Source of the DNA: Plenodomus lindquistii
Taxonomy: Eukaryota; Ascomycota; Dothideomycetes; Pleosporales; Leptosphaeriaceae
Direction of reading: 5' to 3'
DNA length: 64,000 nt
Assembly (NCBI GenBank): GCA_025504975.1
Contig: JANUWI010000020.1
Coordinates: 434,001-498,000 of the forward strand
The position numbers were made by a program, and so were the translations under genes. The notes beneath the pieces are model-generated. The model did not search any database. It had not been told where the DNA came from and was given only the letters and a program-made list of their open reading frames with translations. Below, in pieces: positions 1-12,200 of the stretch; within the stretch, counting starts at the first letter, position 1; every line of letters begins with the position of its first letter.

Positions 1-1
1 C

Positions 2-3000
2 CAGTTGATGCGCAAGCAGAACTTGACTTTCATAGAATACAAGCCCATTACCGTCTACTCCTTGGCCATGAGCACAATCTCAGCTCCAACAAAGAGATCC
101 TTCACCACCTACCCACGCTCTGACTCAGAGGAGCTTTGGCATGCCAGATCCGGCCACCTCGGCCCAGAGGCGCTCCGAGCACTTGTAAAGCACGCCAGAG
201 GTGTGCGGATAAACGGCATCTCACGGAAGAAGTGTGAACACTGCGCTGTAACTCACGCTAGCCAAGTCATCTCACGAAGGCCCCGAGAACGGCCCGCTCG
301 GCCGTATTGGAGAGTATCATGGGATCTCTTTGATATGCCACGGGGAAGCTCTGGGGAACAGTGGATACTTGTCATCAAGGATGATTACAGTAGCAAGCTG
401 CACACCTATAGCCTCATGGGAAAGGGAGTAAAGGAGATTCTCAGTATCTTCAAAACGTTCTGGAGCATGATCCGCACCCAGTACAAGCTCGAGATCTGCG
501 TTATCATGCAAGACAACGACGCAGCAACGCTCCCCTGGCGTGGATCATCAGATTTTGAGATATGGATGGAAAATATGGGTATCAAAAGCGAGAGCTCACC
601 TCCGTACACCCATGAGCCAAACGGTGGGCCAGAAAGAGCAGGCAAAGAGATTGTAACAAAGCAAATCAAGATGAGGATCGCTGCTAACCTGCCTGAGGAG
701 TTATGGCCTTATGTTGTTGAAGCAGCAACGTGGCTACACAACATGAGCCCATCCCGAGCTCAGGATATGCGGTCCCCAAATGAGACGCTCTTTCAATGGT
801 TTCGGGGGTGGTTCAAATGGTATCAACCGGCGCAGATTAAGCTTTGGACAGCTGATCTGCGGCCAGATTGGAGCGGCATTTACGCCTATGGCTGCAGAGC
901 CTATCCTCTCAATAGAGATAGAGCAGCCGGGCGTCACAAACGGAGTTTCAAGGTAACTCCACGGGGCCATATTGGATATCTGGTGGGATACAGATCATCT
1001 AACATATACAAAATATGGATCCCTGAGCTCAACTCCGTCATCACCACACGTAACGTCACTTTCGATGAAGATCTCTTCTATAACCCTGAGGAGCCGGCTC
1101 CTCAGGCAACAGAAGAGCTACAACGAATAGTATCGGTGCTGGAAATAGAGGAGGACGAGCCTGAAGATCTTGATTGGCTTGATCAACTTCTTGAGGCTGC
1201 AAATGAGCCTGACAACACAGGAGTAGTGCTACATGAGTCGAACCCAGCTCATCAGCTGGGGGGTGGAGAGGATACAGCAGCAGCTAATGATCTGGATGGC
1301 CGACCTGATTATCAAGCACTGCAGGAGCCCCTCCCACCGTTGGTGGCACGCTCGGCCAGCGCGTCACAAAGGATCAACGCGGACTCAAATGGCCCTTCTG
1401 GTTTGTACACCCCAGAGCCTACACCTGACCCTATTAGGCCTGGCTATCATGGTAGCAGCCCACGGGACGAGCCTCATCCTGTAGGAGCGGGCCCGCTACC
1501 TGATATTGATGAGATCTCGGAAGACTCTTATCACGATGTTGACGAAGCGCCTCATGAAGCGCCTGAAGCTCAACGACCAGCTGCCTCTCAGGCAACTGCT
1601 GCTCCTGTAGCACCGCCTGAAGCAGCACCCACAGCTGTACGACGAGTACGCCTACCTCCTCCGCGCTCTACAACAACTAGAGACGGATCACCTGTTCGCA
1701 GGAGCAGGAGAGTCCGTGGGGAGGATCCTGATGCCCCGGCATCAGGGAGCAACACTGCTCCTGGAGCATACTTTGTATACGATCCTTCGAACAGGATTAA
1801 TACAGGGGATCTCCTCCAGGACCTCTTGAGCAGAGCCTCCACTCGTGCTCACCAAGAACACGCCACCATTCACGCAGTGATTGGAGCGGCTATTCATGGG
1901 ACCACCAGATCCCAAAACTCAAAAATTGGAAGGATCCACCGAGATGAGCTTCCAAAGCTCCCTACCAAATGGAAGGATCTCCATACACACTCTTTTGGAC
2001 CATTGTTTTACCAAGCTTGCGACCGAGAGATCAACACGCTCCGTTCCAAAGGCACCTGGAAGATTATAGAGCGCTCCGCAGCTCAAAAGCGGCCGCTCCC
2101 TCTCAAATGGGTATTCACTTACAAGCTTGACAAAGACGGATATTTCCTGAAGTGTAAAGCCCGGATAGTAGTACGAGGTGATCTCCAGCTTGTTGACACG
2201 CTCCACTCAACGTACGCTGCAACGCTCGCGTCTCGCACCTTCCGGCTAGCCATAGCTATTGCAGCTCACCGAGACTTTGAGATAGACCAGTACGACGTTG
2301 TTGGAGCATTCCTAAATGCCTCCATGGATCACCAAGACGACGTTGTTTGTGAGCTACCAGATGGCTACAAACTCGCAGGCAAGTGCGTACTACTGCTCCG
2401 AGCCTTGTACGGCCTCCGCGACTCACCACTCCTGTGGTACCGGGAGCTCTCCGCAACCCTCAAACAGCTCGGCTTAATCGCCTCAAAAGAAGAACCGTGT
2501 CTCTTCTACACGCCTGATCGGAAGATCTACTTGCTCTTCTACGTTGACGATATCCTGATCATGTATCACCGAAGTGATGTTACACAAGCTCACCAGGTGG
2601 TAACAACTCTTAAGGACAAATATCAGATAGAGGACAAGGGATCAATTGAGTGGTTTCTAGGGATACGAGTGATCAGGGATCGAGTGAAAAAGACGATCTC
2701 ACTCGTCCATGACGAGTACATTGACAAGATCTCGAAGAAGTTCAGTGTAGCAGACTCTGCCCACTTTCCTGACACGCCGCTCCCGAGCTCTGAGCTGGAA
2801 AAGAGCACCGGAGAAGCCACCAAACAGCAGATCAAGGAGTATCAGGAGATGATTGGATCTATCCTGTACACTGCTATAATGGTGCGCCCGGACGTCGCGT
2901 TTGCCGCCTCCAAACTCTCACAATATCTCACCAACCCTGCCCCACAGCACTTCAAAGCTGCCCACCGGACGATCCTATATCTCTACCGAACGAGGTATCA

Positions 3001-3541
3001 CGCAATACAGTACGGCCAGGGTGACTCAAAGCTCATGATATGCAGCGATGCTTCTTTTGCGGACGACGTTGAGACACGACGCTCATCCCAGGGCTATATT
3101 GTTATGCTCTATGGAGGAGTAATCATGTGGAAAGCAGCTCGTCAAGCAACTGTCACAACGTCAACAACTGAAGCTGAGCTACTATCTCTCGAGCACGTCG
3201 CCAAAGAGTCAATGGGGCTCCGAAGATTCCTCCAGGAGCTCCACGTACCCGTACCCGAGCCATACGAGATCTTCTGTGACAATCAACAAACAATCCGGCT
3301 TGTTGTGGGTGAGGGAGAACGTATCACCACAAAGCTACGACACGTTGATATACAGAACATGTGGCTCAGGCAAGAATATGAAAAGGGATCCTTCACGATC
3401 AGCTACCTCCCCACAAACGAGATGCCAGCAGATGGGCTCACCAAAAATCTCCCCAAACAATCTTTCAATACTTTCAAGGATCATTTGAGGCTACAAGACA
3501 CAAAAGCTGAGATCACGACATCACCAGAGCAAGATAAGTAA
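2..3541 (+). CDS. Ty1/copia pol polyprotein (integrase, reverse transcriptase, RNase H), 5' partial
   Basis: The frame is open to the left edge, so gag and protease lie outside the window; residues below count from the ATG-like codon at position 5. A GAG-pre-integrase segment with LWHARSGH and a CEHC pair gives the HHCC zinc site (H46, H51, C77, C80). The integrase core shows D107, D170 or D172, and E210 in NGGPERAGKE. A long acidic, proline-rich linker follows. The RVT_2 domain has KWVFTYKLD, QYDVVGAFLNA, ALYGLRDSPLLWY and the YVDD catalytic box at residues 846-849 (2540-2551). RNase H has SDASFADD (D1015), TTEAELLSLE, CDNQQT and the C-terminal ADGLTK motif. There are no internal stops over 1.18 kb of protein, unlike every other retroelement in the window, so it may be active. 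A polyprotein of this kind acts in virus-like particles and the nucleus. Confidence 0.95.
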   Translation, partial: QLMRKQNLTFIEYKPITVYSLAMSTISAPTKRSFTTYPRSDSEELWHARSGHLGPEALRALVKHARGVRINGISRKKCEHCAVTHASQVISRRPRERPARPYWRVSWDLFDMPRGSSGEQWILVIKDDYSSKLHTYSLMGKGVKEILSIFKTFWSMIRTQYKLEICVIMQDNDAATLPWRGSSDFEIWMENMGIKSESSPPYTHEPNGGPERAGKEIVTKQIKMRIAANLPEELWPYVVEAATWLHNMSPSRAQDMRSPNETLFQWFRGWFKWYQPAQIKLWTADLRPDWSGIYAYGCRAYPLNRDRAAGRHKRSFKVTPRGHIGYLVGYRSSNIYKIWIPELNSVITTRNVTFDEDLFYNPEEPAPQATEELQRIVSVLEIEEDEPEDLDWLDQLLEAANEPDNTGVVLHESNPAHQLGGGEDTAAANDLDGRPDYQALQEPLPPLVARSASASQRINADSNGPSGLYTPEPTPDPIRPGYHGSSPRDEPHPVGAGPLPDIDEISEDSYHDVDEAPHEAPEAQRPAASQATAAPVAPPEAAPTAVRRVRLPPPRSTTTRDGSPVRRSRRVRGEDPDAPASGSNTAPGAYFVYDPSNRINTGDLLQDLLSRASTRAHQEHATIHAVIGAAIHGTTRSQNSKIGRIHRDELPKLPTKWKDLHTHSFGPLFYQACDREINTLRSKGTWKIIERSAAQKRPLPLKWVFTYKLDKDGYFLKCKARIVVRGDLQLVDTLHSTYAATLASRTFRLAIAIAAHRDFEIDQYDVVGAFLNASMDHQDDVVCELPDGYKLAGKCVLLLRALYGLRDSPLLWYRELSATLKQLGLIASKEEPCLFYTPDRKIYLLFYVDDILIMYHRSDVTQAHQVVTTLKDKYQIEDKGSIEWFLGIRVIRDRVKKTISLVHDEYIDKISKKFSVADSAHFPDTPLPSSELEKSTGEATKQQIKEYQEMIGSILYTAIMVRPDVAFAASKLSQYLTNPAPQHFKAAHRTILYLYRTRYHAIQYGQGDSKLMICSDASFADDVETRRSSQGYIVMLYGGVIMWKAARQATVTTSTTEAELLSLEHVAKESMGLRRFLQELHVPVPEPYEIFCDNQQTIRLVVGEGERITTKLRHVDIQNMWLRQEYEKGSFTISYLPTNEMPADGLTKNLPKQSFNTFKDHLRLQDTKAEITTSPEQDK

Positions 3542-3652
3542 TTGTTTGATGATCCCCATTTGTATTTGTACAATATAATACATGGGCCGAAGCCCGTCCT
3601 TGAAGAATTTGTGGGCCACGCCCAGCAGCAGCGCCCGGGGGGGGAGCCAGAT

Positions 3653-4530
3653 CTACCTCATCACCTCATCAACGAGCTCACCGATCAACCTCTTGACGTT
3701 TTCACGTCGTGAAGGAAGACCGGCTCGCTCGCCGGCAGCAGGGGCCGCGCCGAAGGCAGGAAGCTCATCCTCTTCCTCCTTCAGCACCTTCAAGAGCAGA
3801 CGGAGCTCACGGCGAGGGCGCCTGAGCTCGTCTTTACTTGCCCCTGTAGCCTTGAGGGCAATGAACGCCTGGGAGCGGCGGAGGGCGAGGGCGGGGCTAT
3901 ACTAGGATCAGCGAAGCTCACTTAACTAATGAGATTGTCTACTTACACGGGTTGGCACGAATGCCCAGAGGCGCAGAGCCAGCAGCTCTTGCTGCGGGTC
4001 CCGTCGTGGTCCCAGCAGCGCCCATCGCCTCGTGCGAGGGCGCTGCGCACGCAGCCCAAGCAGGGAACAGCGCGCTCCTCCGTGGGATCACCACGACGGG
4101 ACCGCGCACCAGCCGGCGTAGCAGCAGCAGCAGCAGCAGCACGCTCCGCCTCTTCCTCCTCCTTTTTCTTCCCCTTCTTGGGGGTGCGGGGGGGGGGGCG
4201 GCGCAGAGCGGGGAGAGCGGGGGGGTTGGGGGAGACATGAGACTCCCCAGAGGAGGAGGAAGTCTCAGAGGTCTCCCCACCCGAAGACTCAGGCGGGGGA
4301 GGCGAGGGGGTGCGCTTCTTGCGCGGGCGACCGCGCAAGCGCGGAGCGGGCGTGGGCGAGGGCGAGGGCGAGGGCGAGAGCGCAGCGCGCCGAGCGCGCG
4401 CAGCAGCGACGCGGGCGCGGGCAGCTTTCTGGGCTTTGGACTACGTTGAAATGGCGTTAGCAGAAGATCTACAAGCGCAAGGGAGCCTTGCGTGGGAGGA
4501 TACAGGGATATGGGTACTAACAAGGGCCAT
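3653..4530 (-). CDS. Spliced antisense gene inside the copia element: basic, Cys-rich protein with AT-hook-like motif
   Basis: The model is complement(3653-3896, 3947-4440, 4504-4530), giving 254 residues. The start is an ATG in ACCATGG at 4530-4528. Intron 1 (4441-4503, 63 nt) has GTATCC, a CTAAC branch and CGTAG; intron 2 (3897-3946, 50 nt) has GTAAGT and TATAG. All exon joins keep frame, and 27+494+244 nt is divisible by three. Residues 10-60 are Ala/Arg/Ser/Pro-rich with RGRPRKK (45-51), an AT-hook-like core. An acidic/basic low-complexity stretch follows. A cysteine cluster C136-x2-C139-x11-C151-x10-C162-x2-C165-x5-C171 looks metal-binding. The C-terminal 80 residues are charged and probably helical. 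The gene converges tail-to-tail on pol and its 5' end faces the 3' LTR. I do not recognise the family; DNA or nucleic-acid binding is an inference from composition. Expression is unknown, and intron 1's donor is non-ideal. Confidence 0.6.
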
Positions 4531-4737
4531 GGTGTTGATGGATACGGATCAAAACAGAAGCTCGGCCGACAATCAATTTTACCGGGCTCGGTATCGGGTC
4601 AACTACCTCCGACGTGCGCCAAGCAACGCAACAGAACTTTCAGTCACGCCGGATCTCACAGTACAGCAGCCTCAAACGCTCTACAAGGCTCAACACCACC
4701 GATATTGAGCAGCTCAATCCGCCGTAACTGGGGGGTG

Positions 4738-4919
4738 TGTTGCACGTACACGGTACTCAGCCAACGCTGTATCCACCTGATCTCGGAATCTTCCGTGAAG
4801 CTCCCCTGCTTCTACCCACGTGATCCTACGTAGCAAGGGTATATATAGTACAATCTCTTCCTAGCTAGCAATACAATGATCTATCTCCCGATTATTCCTG
4901 AGCACCCATTTCTACAACG
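4738..4919 (+). repeat. 3' LTR of the intact Ty1/copia element (182 bp)
   Basis: It starts TGTTGCACG directly after a G-run polypurine tract and ends CTACAACG. A TATATATA promoter-like run lies near 4841-4848. The solo LTR at 28413-28594 (minus strand) has exactly the same length and only a handful of differences, which fixes both ends. Confidence 0.92.
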
Positions 4920-7531
4920 GCTTACTATAAAGAGCCTAAAGCTTTTATTAAAAAGTTAGTCTCTAGAGTAACTCTTTATTATTTAATATAATTTATAGCT
5001 AATAATATGTATAAGCTTTATAATCCTATTATAAATAAAGCTATAAATGCTAGAGATTGCGTTATATTAGAAGGTTATTTTTATAAACCTAATAATAATA
5101 ACGTACAAGAATTATTTACTAAATTAGATACTATAAATTCTAATCGTAACTCTAATAATAATAGTAAAAAGACCCTATTCTATTCTAGTAATAGACTAGA
5201 AATGGATAATTATTGTAAAAATAAATTAGTTAATCTAGTAATTGTATCTAAAAAGAATAATAAAGATATATTATATAATAACTCTATTATATATAATATA
5301 TTAAGTACGCCTAGTACTAATCTAGATTCTAAAACTTATAAAGAAGTTTTATTACATGAAAATAAAGATTCTTATTTATCTACTATTTAAGTAGAAATAG
5401 ATGATTTATTACAGTCTAAAACTTGGAATTTAGTACTTAATCCTAATAATTATAATAATAAAAAGACTATTATAATTAAAGGGAGATGGGTATTAAATAC
5501 TAAATTAAATTTAGATAGATCTATTAAAAGATATAAAGCTAGATAGGTAGCTAAGGGATTTCTATAGTAATATAATATTAACTATAAAGAAACCTTTACT
5601 TCTACTAGTAAGCTTATAACTATTAGATTATTATTATCTATATTTACTTATCTAGAGTGGGAAATTTTTACTTGGGATATAAAACAAGCTTTTTCTAATA
5701 CGGATAAAGATAATAATAATTTATCTATAGAATTACCTATAGAGATTAGGAAATATATCCTAGAAAAAGCTATAAAAGATAATCTTATAAAAAATAAAGA
5801 ATTACTTAATAAGATTAATCTAGCTATTAAATCTAATAACTATAAGGAAATAGTTTATTAATTAAATAAAGCTTTATATAGATTAAAACAAGCCTCTAGG
5901 CAATAGCAATTATTTTTAACTAAAATTCTAGAAAAACTAGCATTTAATTATTTAAAAATAGATACTAGTAGATTTATACATGAAAATAAACCTATTATAT
6001 TAGCTATATATATAGATAATATAATAGTTTTTACATTTAATCTAGAATTGCTTCATAATCTATATTAAGATTTAACTAAAGAATCTAGGTTAGATGTTAG
6101 TAATCTAGAAGAAATAAAGAAGTTTCTAGGTATAGAAATAATTAGAAATAAAGCTAAAAAATCTCTAATTATTGCATAAAAAAGCTTTATAAATAAGATT
6201 TTATTTGAATTTAATAAATCTAATAATAAGCCTAGTAATATACCCTTGCCTATAGGTATAAAACTAGATATAAATCTAGAAATTAGTACTACTAAAGATA
6301 TTAATAGATTTTAACAAGAAATTAGATCTTTAATATATTTAACTATATTTACTAGGCTAGATTTAGTGTATTCTATAAACTATCTACCTAGATTTATATC
6401 TAATCCTAGTTTAGAGCATTATAATTACCTTAATAAAGTATAGAATTATATTATTAAAACTAAAAATTACAGATTACACTTATCCCTATATAATAAAGAC
6501 TCGAATTGAAATAAATTAATTAATTTATTAGAGATAAGTAATTCTAATTGGGGTAGAGATCTAGAATGTAGAAAATCTACTACTAGTAATATATTTGTAT
6601 TACGTAATATAATAGATAATCCTAATAGGAGTAATATTACTATTAGTTAGATATCTAAATAATAAAAAACTATTATTCTAAGCTCTGTAGAAGTAGAATA
6701 TATAGCTTTAAAAAAAGCTACTAAAGAGTTTTTATATTTAGAAAATTCTATTAAAGAAATATTTAATACTCTAAATAATACAGAAATGAATAATATTAAT
6801 AATATATTGAATAAAGTAAATATAACTAAAATAGAAAGTTTATCTACTATAGAACTAGCTAAAAATCTAATTTACTACGCTAGAACTAAACACGTAGATA
6901 TAACTTACTATTTTATAAAAGAAAATCTACTAAGTAATAGTATTTATCTAGATTACAAAAATACTAGTACTATTTTAGTAGATAATCTTACTAAGCCTAC
7001 TAGTTATTCTAAGTTTATAGATTTTATAACTAGGATTAACCTAGATAAGCTAGAGTAATTATTTACTTTAATAGTTATTATCCTATTAAGAATAATAACT
7101 ATAAAAGAGCTTAATATTAAACTATTAAAACTCTTAATAGCTATTTATTTTAATAATAATAGCATACTTTCAAAGAAATCCTACTAGTGTAATTTGAAAA
7201 GGATTTCTAGGCTCTATTCTTCTAGTCTAAAAAGAGTCTAGCATTATTATATATACTAAATTTAGAATCCTACTATTATTAATATATTTTTGATTAATTA
7301 TTATTAATTAAAGTATAAGTAAAGGGGCTTAACTACCTTTTAATTAGCTTATAAAAGATATTACCCTTATAATAATCTTTATTTGTCTAATAATAATAGT
7401 AGATTAAAAAGAATATAAAATAGAAAATAGATAAAAATTATCTTTAATTATTTTCTATTATAATATAATGAAATATACTTTAAAGTTATTTATTATTTAT
7501 ATTATACTAGATTATAGCTTAAAGGGGGGTA
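4920..7531 (+). pseudogene. RIP-mutated Ty1/copia pol, copy A (integrase C-terminus, RT, RNase H)
   Basis: This matches copy B at an offset of 6762-6765 bases. The left side is cut by the younger copia insertion. Readable pieces include the end of the integrase, an RT with GRWVLNTK then KAR-stop-VAKGF, WDIKQAF, LNKALYRLKQASR, and YIDN (6009-6020) where YVDD is expected, and an RNase H near 6650-7058. The stops fall where copia proteins carry Trp or Gln (TGG to TAG, CAA/CAG to TAA/TAG), which is the C-to-T at CpA pattern of RIP. The longest open pieces are 5007-5390 and 6786-7058. The polypurine tract AAAGGGGGG ends at 7529, just before the LTR. It cannot encode a working protein. Confidence 0.88.
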
Positions 7532-7887
7532 TAAAATTATTTTATTTATATAGTATACTAAGTATTACTAGTTAGTTTAAAACTAGGTTTAACTTTATAT
7601 ACATAAAATAATTTAATTACGTAAGCTATATTATTACTAGCTAGTTAATATGTAGAAGATCTAAAAGTAAGAAGTTCCTGCTTTCTAATACACTAAATAT
7701 TACCTAATTAGGCCTAGTGTAGGACTAGCTAGAATTTTCTAAGATTTCTATCCGGATGGATAGGGGTACAATTAGCTAGATGGAATTATTACGTATTTAC
7801 CTTAGTTTCTATTTTTTACTATTAACTAGTTTTTTACTAGTATTTTTTAGTATAATATTAATATTATAAATTACAGAGGTAATTCTA
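7532..7887 (+). repeat. 356-bp LTR shared by RIP-mutated copia copies A and B
   Basis: The left boundary follows the polypurine tract of copy A. The right boundary is where copy A and inverted copy C continue into identical leader sequence while the LTR at 14297-14652 does not. It starts TA and ends TA, as expected if TG...CA was converted by RIP. It serves as the 3' LTR of A and the 5' LTR of B, so A and B form a tandem with one common LTR. Confidence 0.85.
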
Positions 7888-9289
7888 GAATTTAGAATTT
7901 TAAAGGAATTAAAGAATTTCAAGATATTATTAATTCTATAGTAGCTATCTATATAAACAAGGGCTTATCCCTATATTATATAGTAATCTAGAATTTAAAT
8001 AATTATCTTTATATTATTATTCATCCTTATAAGCTACTATAATCATTATTATATTAATTACCTATTTAGAACTAGTTTCTAGATTCTATTTCTATTTAGG
8101 GAGAAAGTTTTATATTTTATTATTATCTCTATTAAAACTTTCTTATAGGTTATAAGCCTAGTAGCTTATTTCTAATAAAGATTTTATTTACTTTAGTTTA
8201 CTAGTTATTTCCTATTAAGGATTAACTATAACTAAAAGATAAACATCTAGTTTACTAGATTTATTTTAGAACTGTATAGTTAATTATACTTCTATATTTT
8301 TAGTAATTTATTACTAGAAATATTTAAGGATAAAGATTTTAGTATTATAATTTATTATTTATTAGCTAAAAATAGAGTACACTATTAAATAATAATTAGT
8401 TTAATATAGTATTATCTAAGGCTTTATCTTATAAAAAATCCCTACTTACTTCTCTTCTAGAAATAGAAGGTACGATTTTATATTTTTATAGTATATTTAA
8501 TACACGTAATATATATTATTTAGAGGTTTTTCTAAGATTTTCCTTTATAGAGCGGCTACCCCTCTGTTTTAGAAGTTTAAAAAGCATATTTATAAGTAGA
8601 TCTAGAGTGTTTCTAAAACTATATTATTATTATAGAATACAATATTTATATTATACTTTATTTTAGTAGCTAAATCTTGATTACCTAGGGTAATAAAAGT
8701 TAAAGTTACTTTATCTACTATAAGGACTAGAGCCTACCTACTATTTATTTAGTAAATTTATCTACTATTTATTTCTACTATAAATAAAAGAGGAGGATTT
8801 AAAAATAATTATTATAATAGCTATTAAAAAACTATAAGTTTTTTAGAGCTTTTACTTTGTAATTACTTTACTACTTTATTACTAGTAGAATAAACATAAA
8901 TTACTAGTTAATAAAGTAGGTATAAATTATATTAGATAACTTTATAATAAATTAGAATCTATTATTTACTATAATAATATTTATTATTATATAAATAATA
9001 TATTAAATACTATTATACTCTACTTTCTAGAGTAAATAGTAGAAATTAATAAACTACACTAGTTACCTATTATAATTTAAGTATAAAAAAGTAGATTTCT
9101 ATAAAATTATTATAAGCTAGTTTTAAATAGTATTAGTTCTACTTCTTAGTATTATACACCTTTACTTGTTATATTTAATTTTCTAGTTAGGAAAATACGC
9201 TAGTACTAAAAGGGAATTTATAAAATTAAATTAGGTAACTTTTTACTAAAGTACCTAGAATTTTGCTTTAAAATTAAAATGTTATAATT
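7888..9289 (+). other. Long leader of copy B without a readable gene
   Basis: This 1.4-kb AT-rich stretch lies between the 5' LTR and the first recognisable Gag residues. The inverted copy carries the same sequence at about 16694-18095. I see no open frame and no protein motif. It is longer than a usual copia leader, so a RIP-erased N-terminal Gag part or an inserted sequence could be hidden in it. Confidence 0.6.
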
Positions 9290-12200
9290 ACTAAAAGCTA
9301 TTGATTTAATTATATATATAATATTATATTATTATATAGAATTAAGAATAAGTAATAATAATATTACTTTAAACTTTTTTAAACTAAAAGGTTCTATTAA
9401 TTATAGTTTATAGGCTATAAGAATAGAAGCTACTCTAATATAAAAAGATTATATATTTTGTATTAGAGGAGATAGTTTTTCTCTAGATTTAGAGTTAAAT
9501 GCTTTAGCCTCTAAAGTAACTAGCCTAATTAAGTTAGCGTTAGAAGATAGGCCTCTACTATAATGTAGACATATTATAAACCCTTATAATTTATAAGTTT
9601 ATTTAGAAAATCTATATACAGCTAGTAGATTTAGTAGTAAATTTCTTCTATCTAAAGAATTAATTAATACTAAATCATCTAATTATAAAAATAATTTAGA
9701 AGGTTATATTAATACTTTTAAGCAAAGATCTTTAGATCTAGAAGCTAAAGATATTTTATTACCTAATAAATTTGTGCTAGCTCTATTTCTTAATAATCTA
9801 AATAATAAAGATTTTAATTATATTGTTACTATAATTACATAAGGATTACGAAATAATAATAATAATATAAATATAGATGAAATAACAGCATAACTTCTAG
9901 ATGAAAATAAAAGAATTAAAGGATATAGTAAAGTAAATAACTATAATCTGCATATTACTTCTTTTAGTAGTAATACTAGTTAAAAAAGAGATAATTATAA
10001 TAATTATAATTATTAAAATAATATATCTAATTAAGATGTAGAAATAACTATGTAAATAAATGAAAAACTATAATTCTAAAAATAAAAATAATAGTAATAA
10101 AGCTAGTTATTTATGTAATTATTGTAATAAGAAAGGGCATCTAGAAAATAAATGTTTTAAAAAGTACTCTAACCTTATTAAAAACAATAATGAAAATAAA
10201 AAAAGAGAAGAAAATCTTTTAGTAACTAATACTAGTTATAATACTAGTAGTACTATAGATTTTATTCTAGATTCTAGTGCTACTATACACACCTGTTATA
10301 TTAAGGAACTATTTATTAATAATACTCTAAAAAATAGTAATATAACTATTAGATAGGGTAATACTAATAATAGTATTAAAGCAAGTAGTATAGAAGATAT
10401 AGAATTAGAATTTACGTCTACTAAATAATTAGTAAGACTAAATAATGTATTATTTATCCTATAATTAGAGGTTAATCTATTAAGTTTACATCTTATTACT
10501 AAACAAGATTATAAACTAAACTTAATAAAGAATACTGTAGTATTTATACTTCTAAAAATACTTTATTATCTAAAGGATTTTATAAAGGAGGAGTTAGCGT
10601 TTTTAGTACAACTAGTATAAAAACTAATAATAGCTATAAGTCTAAAGCTATTGTAAATACTACTAATTCTAATCTAGAAGATTTAGATAGTAAGTTAGAT
10701 TTAATAGATCCTAATAAAGAGGATACTATAATAAATAAATCTATTAATCTAGAAGAGATTAATCCTATTATAGAAAAAGAAACTATAGAAGATAATAATC
10801 TAGATAATAATACTATACAAAGTAGTAGTATTAATAAAAAGGAGATTATTAAATATAATAATAACTCTATAGATTTTATACATAATAGATTAGGATATAT
10901 AAATCTTAATACTATTAAAAAGATTAATAGTAGTACTAAATATAGTACTACTTTAGATTTTAAGGATCTAGAATCTACTAAAGTTAGCTTAGATAATTGT
11001 ATTATTTATATACAAGCTAAGCTAACTCAAAGTAGAAATATAGAAGCTAGTAATAAAGTTACTACTTATTTAAACCTTATCTATATAGATATAGGAGGTC
11101 CTATAAATCCTAAAACTTTTAGAGAATTTAAATACTATATTACTTTTAGAGATGCTTTTACTAAATATTTAGTAATAAAGCTTTTAAAAAGTAGAAAAGA
11201 TATAGTTAATATTATTAAAGAAACTATAATAGAACTAGAATTAGAAGCTAAAAATAATTCTATTTTAGTTACTATAGAATTAGTTAATAATACTACGCTA
11301 AGTAGTAATATTAATAATTCTAGTAATAGTAATAATAACTTTAATAATAATAACGTTAAAGCGTTACAATTTAATAACGAGTTTATTTCTACAGATTTAA
11401 ATAATTATTTAAAATCTAAAGGGATTATAACTAGACTTTCTGCTCCTAATACCCCTAAGTAAAATAAAGTAGTAGAAGTAATAAATAGAGTACTATTTAA
11501 TTAAGTTAGAGCTTTATTAATTAACTCTTATTTACCTAAATCTTTATAGAGAGAAGCTTTACTAACAGCTACTTATTTATATAATAGAATTCCTAACAGT
11601 TCTATTAATTTTAAAACTCCCTATAAACTCAAATATAAAATATTACCTAATATAGATAATATTAAAATATTTAGAAGTTTAGCTTACTATAAAGAGCCTA
11701 AAGCTTTTATTAAAAAGTTAGTCTCTAGAGTAACTCTTTATTATTTAATAGAATTTATAGCTAATAATATGTATAAGCTTTATAATCCTATTATAAATAA
11801 AGCTATAAATGCTAGAGATTGCGTTATATTAGAAGGTTATTTTTATAAACCTAATAATAATAATAACGTACAAGAATTATTTACTAAATTAGATACTATA
11901 AATTCTAATCGTAACTCTAATAATAATAGTAAAAAGACCCTATTCTATTCTAGTAATAGACTAGAAATGGATAATTATTGTAAAAATAAATTAGTTAATC
12001 TAGTAATTGTATCTAAAAAGAATAATAAAGATATATTATATAATAACTCTATTATATATAATATATTAAGTACGCCTAGTACTAATCTAGATTCTAAAAC
12101 TTATAAAGAAGTTTTATTACATGAAAATAAAGATTCTTATTTATCTACTATTTAAGTAGAAATAGATGATTTATTACAGTCTAAAACTTGGAATTTAGTA

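Larger units (their letters stand above)
1..4919 (+). mobile_element. Ty1/copia LTR retrotransposon, 3' part (5' end outside window)
   Basis: The element runs in from the left edge. It contains an open pol frame, a 1.2-kb 3' region with an antisense spliced gene, a G-run polypurine tract (4730-4735) and a 182-bp LTR that begins TGTTG and ends CAACG. It has inserted into the RIP-mutated copia copy that begins at 4920. The base after the LTR continues the sequence found uninterrupted at 11682, so the target duplication should be GCTTA (4920-4924), with its partner beyond the left edge. Base composition and the intact frame contrast sharply with the AT-rich neighbour, so this insertion is the youngest event here. 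Confidence 0.9.

Noticed and set aside
3582..4449. Plus-strand open frames in the copia 3' region as extra sense genes
   Set aside because: They are low-complexity Ser/Arg/Gly frames mirroring the minus-strand exons, without splice or start support. The minus-strand model keeps frame over three exons and has ordered cysteines.
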